Shown here: piece by piece, positions 7,334 to 14,160 of the stretch
Layout of the letters: the number at the start of each line of letters is the position of its first letter
Position numbering within the stretch: the first letter of the stretch is position 1
Source of the DNA: a virus
IMG/VR virus record: IMGVR_UViG_3300044987_002095
Location: 1 to 29,303 of that record
Length of the DNA: 29,303 nucleotides
Direction: 5' to 3' (one strand)
Notes under the pieces: model-generated
The model's database searches: none
Seen by the model: only the letters and a program-made list of their open reading frames with translations
Told to the model about the DNA's origin: nothing
Made by a program: the position numbers and the translations under genes

Positions 7334-7843
7334 TCAGAACGGGATATGATCGTCGTCCACTTCCTCCACCGGAGCAGACGGAGGTTGTTGCTTCGCGGGC
7401 GGTGTCGATAGCGTCGTGCCATCAACCGTTGTTTTTCCGTAGAGGAATGCTTCGATCGCGTTCTTCTCGCAGTCTTTCCCCGCCTTGCTGACAAATTTCT
7501 CAATCTTCAGCTTAGCTGTTCCAGTGCGAGCCTTAATCCACTTCAGCGTATCAGCGTCGGTGAAGTTGATCTTTCGGCCAGGAGCCATCTGGCCGGAGCA
7601 GGCTTTCATGAATTGGTCGATCTTCCATTTGGCGGCTTCGCAGAAGACGAGGTTTTCTTCGACTGTCGTGGTGCGGCCGGTTCCGTCGGAGAATTCAAAC
7701 TTGATGGGAAGCATTGAGTTTCCGCTGGTGCGGCCGGTGGTCATCTCGTTGATTTCGAGAATCTTCCATGCGTATTCGCCTTTCGGGAAAACAATGAAAT
7801 CGCGGTCTGCTGGGTCTTGGTATTCGTATTTTGTGGGGTCCAT
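7334..7843 (-). CDS. DUF669-like single-stranded DNA-binding protein, 169 aa
   Basis: The N-terminal two thirds resemble DUF669 proteins: FIVFPKGEYAWKILE at the start, then a beta-rich core (GNSMLPIKFEFSDG), then a VFCEAAKWKIDQFMKACSG helix and a KWIKARTGTAKLKIEKF strand pair. The last residues, EEVDDDHIPF, reproduce the acidic D-D-D-x-I-P-F tail by which SSB proteins recruit partners. I therefore infer a phage SSB that coats recombination intermediates and contacts host or phage enzymes through this tail. It sits directly downstream of the Sak4 gene, as expected for such a module. The ATG follows an A/C-rich leader with no Shine-Dalgarno sequence. Confidence 0.8.
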   Translation of the reverse strand: MDPTKYEYQDPADRDFIVFPKGEYAWKILEINEMTTGRTSGNSMLPIKFEFSDGTGRTTTVEENLVFCEAAKWKIDQFMKACSGQMAPGRKINFTDADTLKWIKARTGTAKLKIEKFVSKAGKDCEKNAIEAFLYGKTTVDGTTLSTPPAKQQPPSAPVEEVDDDHIPF

Positions 7844-7897
7844 TATAGTGGTAGTTTCAGTTGGTTGGGATCGTCAAAAATATTAGGCAGGTATGGT

Positions 7898-8848
7898 TCA
7901 TTCATCGGTGGCAGGGGCGGAGAGTTCAGCGGTGTATTTATTCACGGCGTCACGGAAGCCATCGGCTTTGTTGAGGATGTTCTTCCGCTTGGCTTCTTTC
8001 AGGTCCGTGAGCGCCTGCCCATCGACCAGCCAGCCGATGTTGACCAGATAGGCAGTCGCCTCGGCCTCGATGCCCTTGAACACGACTGCGAGTTCATCGA
8101 CACTAGCAGAGGTCTTGGCGACCGCTGCGCGCTTGGCGAATTCATCCCATGAGAGTTCCATTTCGGACGGGAGGTCGAAGCGGGACTTGGCGAGGAAACC
8201 GGGGCGCTCTTCGGTGTACATGACGCGCCGGCCTTCGCCGGACGCTTTGGATTTCTTCGCGCCTTTCTCCTTGCGGAACGATGTCTGGAAGTTGGCGAAG
8301 AACATGCAGTCCACGGCTTCGTGGAACGTCGCCGCGGATTGCTGGTGCATCTTGAGCAGATAGCGGTCGTAGCGTTCGCCTTCGATGACATCCTCGACGG
8401 TTTTCACCAGCGAGTGACCAAGACCGATGACGTTCATTTTGTTTCTCAGGCGTTTGAGGCGCTTGAAGAATTCAACCCACTGTTCAGTGGCTCGGACGTA
8501 TCCCTTGCCGAACCCGCCGTCGATCTCCTCGATGGATTTGCAATTTGATTCCCGGCAAAGGAAACTCCAAAGCAGAGGTTCCAGACCGTTGATCGTGTCG
8601 AAAACCGCTGTCTCGAATTCGTGCTTCTCGTTTTCGAGCGTGTCGATTGCGGCGATGGCTTGCTGCCATGTTTCCAAGATCGGAAACCGCGCAACGTCCA
8701 TGGTGCCGGTGCCGTCGTCGGTGCCGATAAAAATCGGTTTCGGGGCGGCTGCGGCGAACGATGATTTACCAACGCCACCAACCCCGTAGAGGCCGATGAA
8801 GTGAGGGCGGACGATTGGCCCGCGTGTGATGTTATTTAATAGGCTCAT
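7898..8848 (-). CDS. Sak4-like RecA-fold ATPase (phage recombination), 316 aa
   Basis: The N-terminus shows IGLYGVGGVGKSSFAAAAPKP with Walker A at ~22-30, followed by IFIGTDDGTGTMDVARFP and a Walker B-type strand FETAVFDTING (~83-93), then VIGLGHSLVK as the sensor strand. This arrangement is that of the AAA_24/Sak4 class of single-strand annealing-type or RecA-like phage ATPases that work with a DUF669-type SSB. The ATG at 8848 follows the leader CCCAAACAAATAATAACAGT, which overlaps the end of the MarR gene; the frame upstream is open for 33 codons but encodes an unlikely N-terminus. Confidence 0.85.
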   Translation of the reverse strand: MSLLNNITRGPIVRPHFIGLYGVGGVGKSSFAAAAPKPIFIGTDDGTGTMDVARFPILETWQQAIAAIDTLENEKHEFETAVFDTINGLEPLLWSFLCRESNCKSIEEIDGGFGKGYVRATEQWVEFFKRLKRLRNKMNVIGLGHSLVKTVEDVIEGERYDRYLLKMHQQSAATFHEAVDCMFFANFQTSFRKEKGAKKSKASGEGRRVMYTEERPGFLAKSRFDLPSEMELSWDEFAKRAAVAKTSASVDELAVVFKGIEAEATAYLVNIGWLVDGQALTDLKEAKRKNILNKADGFRDAVNKYTAELSAPATDE

Positions 8849-8855
8849 ACTGTTA

Positions 8856-9152
8856 TTATTTGTTTGGGAGAATGATGTCGAGGGCGTCACGGCCAGCGGC
8901 GGTGATCTGAAGGCGGAATGCACGGCGGTCTTTTTCGTCTGGAACACGCTTCACCAAGCCCATGGCGGCGAGTTTGTCGGCGATTGTCGTGACCGACGCC
9001 GCCTTGATCTTGAGCAACCTTGCCAGATTGGACATATAAACGCCTTTCTCGGATTTGTTGAGTATCGCCAGCGTGGCGATGTGGCTGAACGTCGTGATGT
9101 GGTGCTCTTTGCAGGCATCCAATGATTTTAGAAATTTTTCGGTGAAGTTCAT
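8856..9152 (-). CDS. MarR-type winged-helix regulator, 98 aa
   Basis: A compact winged helix. HIATLAILNKSEKGVYMSNLARLLKIKAASVTTIADKL is the HTH (residues ~24-62), and the wing is LVKRVPDEKDRRAFRLQITAAGRD with the D-x-R-R-x-x-x-L-x-x-T signature of MarR. It lacks most of the N- and C-terminal dimer helices, so it is shorter than usual MarR proteins. Its position at the head of the recombination genes suggests control of the early operon. The ATG at 9152 follows CCCTACGAAAC, a partial copy of the dispersed ACGAAAC motif. Confidence 0.75.
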   Translation of the reverse strand: MNFTEKFLKSLDACKEHHITTFSHIATLAILNKSEKGVYMSNLARLLKIKAASVTTIADKLAAMGLVKRVPDEKDRRAFRLQITAAGRDALDIILPNK

Positions 9153-9167
9153 GTTTCGTAGGGTGTC

Positions 9168-9236
9168 CCGATCCGGTGGGAGTTTTAAAGACCAGCAGGT
9201 CAGGCACTAGAGGTCGCCACCCATCCACCGGATCGG
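9168..9236. repeat. 12-bp inverted repeat with 45-nt loop
   Basis: CCGATCCGGTGG at 9168-9179 and CCACCGGATCGG at 9225-9236 are perfectly complementary. The repeat occupies almost the whole gap between the excisionase-like gene and the MarR gene. In the leftward transcript it would form a stable stem just before the MarR leader. It could be an attenuator, a processing site or a protein-binding site; there is no T-run to make it a standard terminator. Confidence 0.6.
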
Positions 9237-9243
9237 AAAATTG

Positions 9244-9501
9244 TTATCGTTCCAGATTTGCTTCGATGTAAGAGACGATGTCGGACAGGCGGTAGCCGAT
9301 ACGCTTCCCAACGCAGAGAGAGACACGGGGGATTCCCATGGCGTCCATCGTGCGAGGCTCGACGTTGAGTAAGCCAGCCGCCTGTGACCGGCTGATGAGC
9401 GTGATCCGGTCCCGGCACTCCGTGAGGATGTGCTGGACAATCTCGGCGCGCGCTTGGCTGAGAACGGTTTCGAGCTGTTCGGGGGTGAGGGTGATGTTCA
9501 T
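9244..9501 (-). CDS. excisionase/MerR-like small HTH protein, 85 aa
   Basis: The C-terminal half reads LISRSQAAGLLNVEPRTMDAMGIPRVSLCVGKRIGYRLSDIVSYIEANLE (one region, residues ~38-85), which fits the HTH_17/excisionase fold: a helix with S-x-x-x-A-A-x-L-x-V, a turn, a basic strand and a final D-I-x-x-Y-I helix. An N-terminal helix (TPEQLETVLSQARAEIVQHI) precedes it. Such proteins bend DNA and often direct excision or regulate early genes. I chose the ATG at 9501 because it overlaps the upstream peptide gene's stop as ATGA; the longer open frame has low-complexity shadow sequence. Confidence 0.65.
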   Translation of the reverse strand: MNITLTPEQLETVLSQARAEIVQHILTECRDRITLISRSQAAGLLNVEPRTMDAMGIPRVSLCVGKRIGYRLSDIVSYIEANLER

Positions 9502-9611
9502 GCGGAAAAAACGGTGATGGCGACGAGGGCGGCGAGAATGAGTGCGCAGGCGAGGATCACTCGGCCCGCCATGATCATTTTGCGGTGGCGGTATTGGTGT
9601 TCGGATTCCAT
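9498..9611 (-). CDS. single-helix membrane peptide, 37 aa
   Basis: A 37-residue peptide with a basic N-terminus (ESEHQYRHRKM) and one hydrophobic helix (AGRVILACALILAALVAITV), predicted to lie in the inner membrane with the N-terminus in the cytoplasm. It overlaps the excisionase-like ATG by 4 nt. Its position in a run of coupled genes supports expression. It resembles small phage membrane modulators in shape only; function unknown. Confidence 0.45.
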   Translation of the reverse strand: MESEHQYRHRKMIMAGRVILACALILAALVAITVFSA

Positions 9612-9616
9612 GGTGG

Positions 9617-9703
9617 TTAAATTCCTGGGCAGAGGTGGAGGTGGGCAATGACCGCGAAAACCACGGCGTTGATTCCGATGATGATGGCGAGGGTGATTTT
9701 CAT
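9617..9703 (-). CDS. single-helix membrane peptide, 28 aa
   Basis: A 28-residue frame, MKITLAIIIGINAVVF followed by AVIAHLHLCPGI, that is almost entirely one transmembrane helix. Its ATG overlaps the T5orf172 gene's stop as ATGA, and it ends 5 nt before the next membrane peptide. The coupled position and the clean hydrophobic profile support it, but there is no homology evidence I can cite. The pair of adjacent micro-membrane genes may act together. Confidence 0.4.
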   Translation of the reverse strand: MKITLAIIIGINAVVFAVIAHLHLCPGI

Positions 9704-10521
9704 GCGGTGGCTTTTCCTGCGTCTTTTTCATTCATGGCAGCCACGGCGGCGGCGATAAAATTCACGGCATCCTCAAAAGGAACGGTGAACATTTCCCCAT
9801 GCAGTCGCTCTTCATCATAATATTTATGAGAACGCCGCTCGATAACTGAGTAATGTTTGCTTTCGCATGATACAAAAACTCGCAGTATCGGAGAAGAGCT
9901 AACTGTGGATAGTGATGCCAACCGCTCTTTTGGCTTTTGTGTCTTTCCGATCTTCACGACCGAGTTTGCGTATTCAATAACATAGACAAATCCAATCTCG
10001 CTACGGCGACAGGGGCCTGCTAATTTCATGCGTTTAAGCATTTCGTTGAAAAAGCACTGGCTTTGATAATCAGGGTGCGACTTTTCCAAAAAATCAGCGG
10101 CATACGCCTCCTCAGATTCTAACCGCGACGCCTCATCATCGAAATCATCGCCGTTTAAATCGATCAATAATCGCAAAGCGCAGGCCATGAGGTCTTGCTC
10201 GACAGACTTTATGTAGAGCAACTCCCGCTTGTTGCGTGGAACGTATTTGTGAATAGCCTCGTTCCAATAATTAAGTATTGCGAGCTTACCTTGCCCATTG
10301 ACCATGTGAACGCTATCCATAACGCTGATGCCTACGGGATAATATCCTCGCACCCATTGATTCTTGTTATTGATTCCGGCACCTTGGAGGACTTCGAGTT
10401 TCGTCATTCCAATTATGCGCCCGATGTCTTTTGCGCTGATTTCAAGAATTCGGTATCCCATGCGTCCAATCGAGGTGGTGACTGATAACGATGGCGCGCT
10501 GGTTGGGATGATGTCGTTCAT
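9700..10521 (-). CDS. T5orf172/MUG113-type GIY-YIG domain protein, 273 aa
   Basis: The C-terminal ~90 residues match the T5orf172 type of the GIY-YIG superfamily: GFVYVIEYANSVVKIGKTQ, then KERLASL, then a strand LRVFVSCES and a helix ending RRSHKYYDEERLHGEMF, where the E and H/Y residues sit as in that family. The N-terminal ~180 residues are helical and unrecognised (ISAKDIGRIIGMTKLEVLQG near the start may be a DNA-binding helix). Related proteins are often fused to BRO-N or KilA-N domains and act as regulators or nucleases. The gene is less GC-rich than its neighbours. The start overlaps the RHH gene's stop as ATGA. Confidence 0.7.
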   Translation of the reverse strand: MNDIIPTSAPSLSVTTSIGRMGYRILEISAKDIGRIIGMTKLEVLQGAGINNKNQWVRGYYPVGISVMDSVHMVNGQGKLAILNYWNEAIHKYVPRNKRELLYIKSVEQDLMACALRLLIDLNGDDFDDEASRLESEEAYAADFLEKSHPDYQSQCFFNEMLKRMKLAGPCRRSEIGFVYVIEYANSVVKIGKTQKPKERLASLSTVSSSPILRVFVSCESKHYSVIERRSHKYYDEERLHGEMFTVPFEDAVNFIAAAVAAMNEKDAGKATA

Positions 10522-10718
10522 GCCCCCGTCCTCCCCGTAATGCTTGCTTGGTTTTCCCGAATCAACTGCTCCAGCCATGTCGAGAATGACAAGCCAGAGG
10601 CAAAGGCGATTTTTTGCCCCGCCTTCAAAATGGCCGGGTTGATGGAAATGTTTTGGCGAACCTTTATGACCCTTTTTTTGGGCGCGCCCCGCTTGCGTGT
10701 AATTTGCTTTGTGCTCAT
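10518..10718 (-). CDS. ribbon-helix-helix (RHH)-type DNA-binding protein, 66 aa
   Basis: A basic N-terminal tail (KQITRKRGAPKKR) is followed by VIKVRQNISINPAILKAGQK as the beta strand and first helix, and ASGLSFSTWLEQLIRE as the second helix, the RHH pattern of CopG/Arc-like proteins. It is divergent from another RHH gene at 10838. The ATG at 10718 stands 4 nt from a 28-nt hairpin-forming inverted repeat. It likely regulates the divergent promoter region and its own operon with the T5orf172 gene. Confidence 0.7.
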   Translation of the reverse strand: MSTKQITRKRGAPKKRVIKVRQNISINPAILKAGQKIAFASGLSFSTWLEQLIRENQASITGRTGA

Positions 10719-10722
10719 TCGA

Positions 10723-10750
10723 TGCGCAAGGGCTACACAAGCCTTGCGCA
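10723..10750. promoter_or_regulatory. 9-bp inverted repeat at the start of the leftward RHH gene
   Basis: TGCGCAAGG at 10723-10731 and CCTTGCGCA at 10742-10750 are perfect complements around a 10-nt centre. In DNA this is a candidate operator; in the leftward RNA it would be a stem ending 4 nt before the ATG and would occlude the ribosome-binding region. Either reading suggests autoregulation of the RHH/T5orf172 operon. Confidence 0.5.
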
Positions 10751-10786
10751 CCAAGCAACATCAATTTTACAATTATTTATTTATAC

Positions 10787-10830
10787 ACACGATAAATCGT
10801 GTTGCGGTGTGTATTCCGTGGGTGTATAGT
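10787..10830 (+). promoter_or_regulatory. palindromic operator and candidate promoter for the rightward RHH gene
   Basis: ACACGATAAATCGTGT (10787-10802) is a perfect palindrome. Immediately after it lies TTGCGG (10802-10807), 17 nt, then TATAGT (10825-10830), a reasonable sigma70-type promoter. The -10 ends 7 nt before the ATG at 10838, so the transcript may be leaderless. The region before it (10766-10786) is strongly AT-rich. Confidence 0.45.
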
Positions 10831-10837
10831 CCATTCC

Positions 10838-11179
10838 ATGAGCGCAAAAAAAACCACGAAACCAAAGGATAAAAACCCCTTGGAGGCAGTCCGCGTGAAC
10901 ATTTCCCTGACGCGCGGAACGCACGAAGTCTTAAAAGACCTCGCGGACCATCAACACCTCAGTTCCTCCGCCGTGATAACCTGCCTTATTCGCCGCAAGG
11001 CGGAGGAAGTCGGATTGCTATCCCCTTCCATCAATCCCGCAAATTACACCTACGAAGACCCCGACTCCGCTGATTATCCTCATCCCTTGGGAAACGACAA
11101 CAAATGCTCCCCTTCCATCCCTGCGCTTTCTGCTCTAAAACCTCCGTTTCAGGAGGAAAGGAGGCTTAGATCAAAATAA
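10838..11179 (+). CDS. ribbon-helix-helix (RHH) regulator with long tail, 113 aa
   Basis: After a lysine-rich start (SAKKTTKPKDKN), the segment AVRVNISLTRGTHEVLKDLADHQ is a RHH strand and helix, and SSSAVITCLIRRKAEEVGLL the second helix. The last 45 residues are polar and probably disordered. It is divergent from the RHH gene at 10518-10718 and sits just before the integrase, a typical place for a lysogeny regulator or an antitoxin-like repressor. No toxin partner is visible. The upstream ATG at 10799 is disfavoured because it lies inside the promoter. Confidence 0.65.
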   Translation: MSAKKTTKPKDKNPLEAVRVNISLTRGTHEVLKDLADHQHLSSSAVITCLIRRKAEEVGLLSPSINPANYTYEDPDSADYPHPLGNDNKCSPSIPALSALKPPFQEERRLRSK

Positions 11180-11186
11180 ACCGACA

Positions 11187-11441
11187 TCAATAATCCGAGT
11201 ATCCGCGATTATCCTGTGGCCCGCCAATATCTCCGCCGTCGCGCTCTTGAGCCTTGTCCTCAAGCTCCATCTGCCTCATTTCTGGCGATTTTTCCATTTC
11301 AAATTTTCGCGACAAATACACCTCTTTTGGGGTTTGCGGGACAGGCTTGTTTTCGGACCATATTTTTGACATCAGCCCAAAAAACAGGAGCGCGAGAAAA
11401 CCTAAAAGACCAAACATAAACAGAGGCGGGCTAATTTTCAT
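11187..11441 (-). CDS. small membrane protein, 84 aa
   Basis: One N-terminal transmembrane helix (PPLFMFGLLGFLALLFFGL) is followed by a ~60-residue charged, probably cytoplasmic or periplasmic tail rich in Glu and Lys (SRKFEMEKSPEMRQMELEDK) ending in GGPQDNRGYSDY. The gene is convergent with the RHH gene and divergent from the integrase, with only 15 nt to the integrase ATG. Candidate roles are superinfection exclusion or host membrane modulation; no family recognised. Confidence 0.5.
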   Translation of the reverse strand: MKISPPLFMFGLLGFLALLFFGLMSKIWSENKPVPQTPKEVYLSRKFEMEKSPEMRQMELEDKAQERDGGDIGGPQDNRGYSDY

Positions 11442-11456
11442 ACGCCCAAACCTACC

Positions 11457-12641
11457 ATGCACGTCGTAAAATACAAGTCCGTTTCCGTGAACGTCTATCC
11501 ATGGCGGCACCCATCCGGAAGAGAGTATTGGCGGTTCAAGCAGGGAGGCAAGGACGTGACCCGCAGCACGCTCGAAAAAGCCAAGCGGGACGCGAAGAAG
11601 CACGCTCAGACGATTTACCGTGGCAGTCTGGATCTAAACATCCTGGAAGCGGATGAAATCCGGAAACTGCAACGCATTGTCGAGGCGGGGGCACTCCAGC
11701 ACGTCGAGGAGTTCCTGCTATGGCATTCCCGGAAAGCACCTAAGAAACTCGCCATTGACGCTTACACCGAATTTCTCGCTTTGAAGGAGAAGAACGCCGG
11801 TCGTTCGACTCAGAACGTCCGAACCATCCGAAAGCACGTCAAGCCGTTCATCGACATCCACGGGAAATCCGACCTCGCATCCATCACCGTGAAGGACATC
11901 GAGGATTATATGGAATCCAACCCGAAAAACAAAAACCGGACCCGCCGCAACATCAGGGCGTCGCTGGTGACGTTCTTCCGGTGGTGCCGACTCAGGGAAT
12001 ACCTCCCCGATGAACGCACGGCGGCGGAGAAGGCGGAGATCCCGATGGTGACTGACACGGTGCCAGAAACCTACACGCCCGACGAGCTGCGCGTCTTGCT
12101 GGCCAATGTTCGCCCGGATTTCCGGGCATGGCTCGCGGGCGCCGCGCTGGCGGGCATCAGGACCGATGAGATTTGCCCGATCGCCGGGAGTCGGAAACCT
12201 CCGCTGGATTGGAGCGACATTGACTTCGAGCGCGATCAGATCGTTGTAAGCCCTGCCACGGCCAAGATGAAGCGCCGGAGGGTTATTCCCATGTGCGCGG
12301 CACTCAAGGCGATCCTGCTGCCGCTCAGGAAGCCCCAAGGCCCCATGCACGCTACAATCGCCCCCACCCGGAGCGACGGCAAGAAGATCGTGGCAGAAAC
12401 CGCCCGGCTGGGCGCATTCATCGGCGGATGGAAGGACAATGCCCTGCGGGCATCTTTCATTTCATTCCGGTGCGCCCTGAAAGGAATGGGCGTCACGGCC
12501 ATGGAGGCCGGAAATTCGGAGGATGAAATCAAGAAGTCCTACCTGGATGCCAAGAGTCCCGCCGAAGCGGAGGCTTGGTTTTCAGTGTCCGCGTTTTCGC
12601 CGATCACCGAACATTTACCGAACACAGCGAAAAAACCTTGA
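11457..12641 (+). CDS. int: tyrosine-recombinase integrase, PVC type, 394 aa
   Basis: A three-part phage integrase: an N-terminal arm-binding region (FKQGGKDVTRSTLEKAKRDAKK), a core-binding SAM-like region (~90-190), and the catalytic domain. Catalytic residues are Arg I in GIRTDEI, a Lys near KMKRRRV, and box II NALRASF, where the usual His of H-x-x-R is Asn. The segment AGNSEDEIKKSYLDA contains the position usually G-H-x and the nucleophile Tyr. EAEAWFSV follows, a signature I associate with Verrucomicrobiota/PVC integrases. The 3' end of the gene overlaps an arm-type repeat, and attP lies immediately downstream, so this is probably the enzyme that integrates the phage at the tRNA/tmRNA-end core. 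Confidence 0.9.
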   Translation: MHVVKYKSVSVNVYPWRHPSGREYWRFKQGGKDVTRSTLEKAKRDAKKHAQTIYRGSLDLNILEADEIRKLQRIVEAGALQHVEEFLLWHSRKAPKKLAIDAYTEFLALKEKNAGRSTQNVRTIRKHVKPFIDIHGKSDLASITVKDIEDYMESNPKNKNRTRRNIRASLVTFFRWCRLREYLPDERTAAEKAEIPMVTDTVPETYTPDELRVLLANVRPDFRAWLAGAALAGIRTDEICPIAGSRKPPLDWSDIDFERDQIVVSPATAKMKRRRVIPMCAALKAILLPLRKPQGPMHATIAPTRSDGKKIVAETARLGAFIGGWKDNALRASFISFRCALKGMGVTAMEAGNSEDEIKKSYLDAKSPAEAEAWFSVSAFSPITEHLPNTAKKP

Positions 12642-12798
12642 TTCTATATGGTGGAGGCGAGGGGAGTCGAACCCCTCAAGGGGTGCTTCTTTACGTTTTG
12701 TAAAGATCGGTTTTGGCTTGTTTTTTAGGTGTTTTTCTCTGTTTTTCATCCCAACGAAACGTGAAGAATCCCGGCTTTCACAGAACATTTACCGAACA
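12609..12798. other. attP: attP: tRNA/tmRNA 3'-end core flanked by two direct arm-type repeats
   Basis: Read on the minus strand, 12681-12649 is the T-arm, acceptor strand and CCA of a tRNA-like gene (GAGGGGTTCGACTCCCCTC then GCCTCCACCA) without the rest of the tRNA. This is the usual form of an attP core that restores the 3' end of a host tRNA or tmRNA gene. The 16-mer GAACATTTACCGAACA occurs in the same orientation on both sides, at 12609-12624 and 12783-12798. Each flanking copy continues into a partial tandem repeat of the same half, as expected for integrase arm sites. The right arm lies in the end of the zinc-ribbon gene. Confidence 0.7.
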
Positions 12799-12977
12799 TT
12801 TTTAAGCACCGCCTTACAATCAATGCAGACGAGCTTTCCATTTTTCTCCATCGGTGTCCCGAATTTGCAAACCGGGCAGTCCGGCAAATCAGCGTAGGAC
12901 TTCGGGGCGTAGAACGGCTGACCAGATGGCGAATGCGCGTCTTTTACCGTCGGAATGGATTCGAGTCCTTTTTTCAT
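12789..12977 (-). CDS. small zinc-ribbon protein, 62 aa
   Basis: The C-terminal half carries CPVC and CIDC pairs 16 residues apart, a classic zinc ribbon (DCPVCKFGTPMEKNGKLVCIDCK). The N-terminal half is polar with aromatic residues. Its start overlaps the next gene's stop as ATGA, and its last codons lie inside an attP arm-type repeat. It forms a coupled set with the basic 60-aa protein and the integron-type recombinase, so a role in the same process (for example a directionality factor) is possible but unproven. Confidence 0.6.
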   Translation of the reverse strand: MKKGLESIPTVKDAHSPSGQPFYAPKSYADLPDCPVCKFGTPMEKNGKLVCIDCKAVLKNVR

Positions 12978-13156
12978 GGCTTTTTCAGTTTATCCCGGCA
13001 AACCACCCTCCCGGCTGCGATTTCTCGGAGCAATGCGCGCCAACTCGGCCGGCCGGAATAGATTCCGGCGCGTGCGGTGGCGTTGCATTTTCTGGAGATC
13101 GCCAGCAATGATTTGATTTCGTCGGCGTCGAGGTCGATGGTGTGGCGTTTTTTCAT
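12974..13156 (-). CDS. small basic protein, possibly RHH-like, 60 aa
   Basis: A 60-residue protein: [21 protein letters not shown] looks like a strand and helix of RHH proteins, and [15 protein letters not shown] like a second helix. No clear family. The start overlaps the recombinase's stop and its own stop overlaps the zinc-ribbon start, each by 4 nt. It may be a DNA-binding accessory factor of the recombinase. Confidence 0.5.
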   Translation of the reverse strand: MKKRHTIDLDADEIKSLLAISRKCNATARAGIYSGRPSWRALLREIAAGRVVCRDKLKKP

Positions 13157-14118
13157 GCGGTTCTTCGTAAAGGGATAATATTTCTCGCTACTTCCGCATC
13201 CAGCGGGCTATCCACCGTCGTCTTGCCGGCGGTATGCAAGTAAAGCTGTGTTGTTTCCAAACTCGTATGGCCGAGCTGTTCTTGAATTGTTTTGATGTCC
13301 ACCCCATCGCGCAGTAGGCCGGTGGCATAGCTATGGCGGAGCGCATGCGGGTTCACCCGTTGCGTGATGCCTTGCAGTTCCGCCGCCTCCTTTAGCGCCG
13401 TCACCAGTCGTTTGTCAGTCGCATGCCAACGATCCGTCCCATGGACTTTCTGAGATGGAAAAAGCCAATACCATGGCAGCGTCCCAAAGGTTCGGCGGCC
13501 AAACTTGCGCATCAGACTTTCCTCATTGTGCGGGCAGATGATGCCGCTTGCGCGGTCGCGCTCCCATTGCATCCGGCAGGCCATGATTTGTTGTTCCAGA
13601 TCCGCCACCAGGAATTCAGGAATCCGCAGCGCGCGGGACTTCCCGCCCTTGGCCTCATAAATTGTCAACACCCGATCCTCAATCCGCACATCCTTCAGCC
13701 GCAGCGTCAGCATGTCGCTTTCGATCCGCATGCCGGTTCCTGCCAGCAGTCCCGCTTGCAATCGCGGCACCCTTGGCATGGTTTGCATCATGCCGAGGAT
13801 TTGGCGCATCGTGAGCACCGAGCGCATTGGCTTCGATCGGTTGCGCTTCGGAAGATCAAATTCCCCAAACTCCTTCAGCAAAACTTTTTCATAGAAAAAC
13901 TTCAGTGGATTCAAAGCGTGCCACACACTGTTCGATGAAATCTTTTTCACGCTGGCCAGGTGGTTCAGATAGTCTTGCACCCCGGTGATTTCTCCACGCT
14001 TCATCATCCCCGCAAACTCCGCGATCGTCGGCCCGTAGGTTTTTCGAGTATTCCGAGCCAGCCCCGCATTCAGCGCAGCCGTTTCGAAAGCCTTCATTAC
14101 TTCTTCAATCGTTCTCAT
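13153..14118 (-). CDS. integron-integrase-like tyrosine recombinase, 321 aa
   Basis: Catalytic residues are all present: Arg I in GTGMR (~150), HALRHS (~271), GHTS (~293) and the nucleophile in TTQLYLH. Beyond these it has features of IntI proteins rather than XerC/D: the extra segment [21 protein letters not shown] with the P-W-x-W-x-F pattern, then TDRWHATDK, and the ending VDSPLD that parallels the V-R-S-P-L-D of integron integrases. Length also fits IntI. It heads a coupled three-gene operon. A typical cassette array is not visible next to it, so it is better called IntI-like than a complete integron. Confidence 0.75.
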   Translation of the reverse strand: MRTIEEVMKAFETAALNAGLARNTRKTYGPTIAEFAGMMKRGEITGVQDYLNHLASVKKISSNSVWHALNPLKFFYEKVLLKEFGEFDLPKRNRSKPMRSVLTMRQILGMMQTMPRVPRLQAGLLAGTGMRIESDMLTLRLKDVRIEDRVLTIYEAKGGKSRALRIPEFLVADLEQQIMACRMQWERDRASGIICPHNEESLMRKFGRRTFGTLPWYWLFPSQKVHGTDRWHATDKRLVTALKEAAELQGITQRVNPHALRHSYATGLLRDGVDIKTIQEQLGHTSLETTQLYLHTAGKTTVDSPLDAEVARNIIPLRRTA

Positions 14119-14160
14119 CGGATCGGATTTGTGGTTATAGACACTTATTGGTTCCTATAA

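Noticed and set aside
12600-12700. The window being an integrated prophage boundary with host DNA to the right.
   Set aside because: Phage-type genes (recombinase, methyltransferases, helicase, terminase) continue on the right of the att core, and only the 3' part of the RNA gene is present, so it is attP rather than attL or attR.
12523-12897. A rightward 124-codon frame over the end of the integrase and attP.
   Set aside because: It overlaps the integrase out of frame and runs through the attP core and arm repeats; the tRNA-end core explains the middle part.
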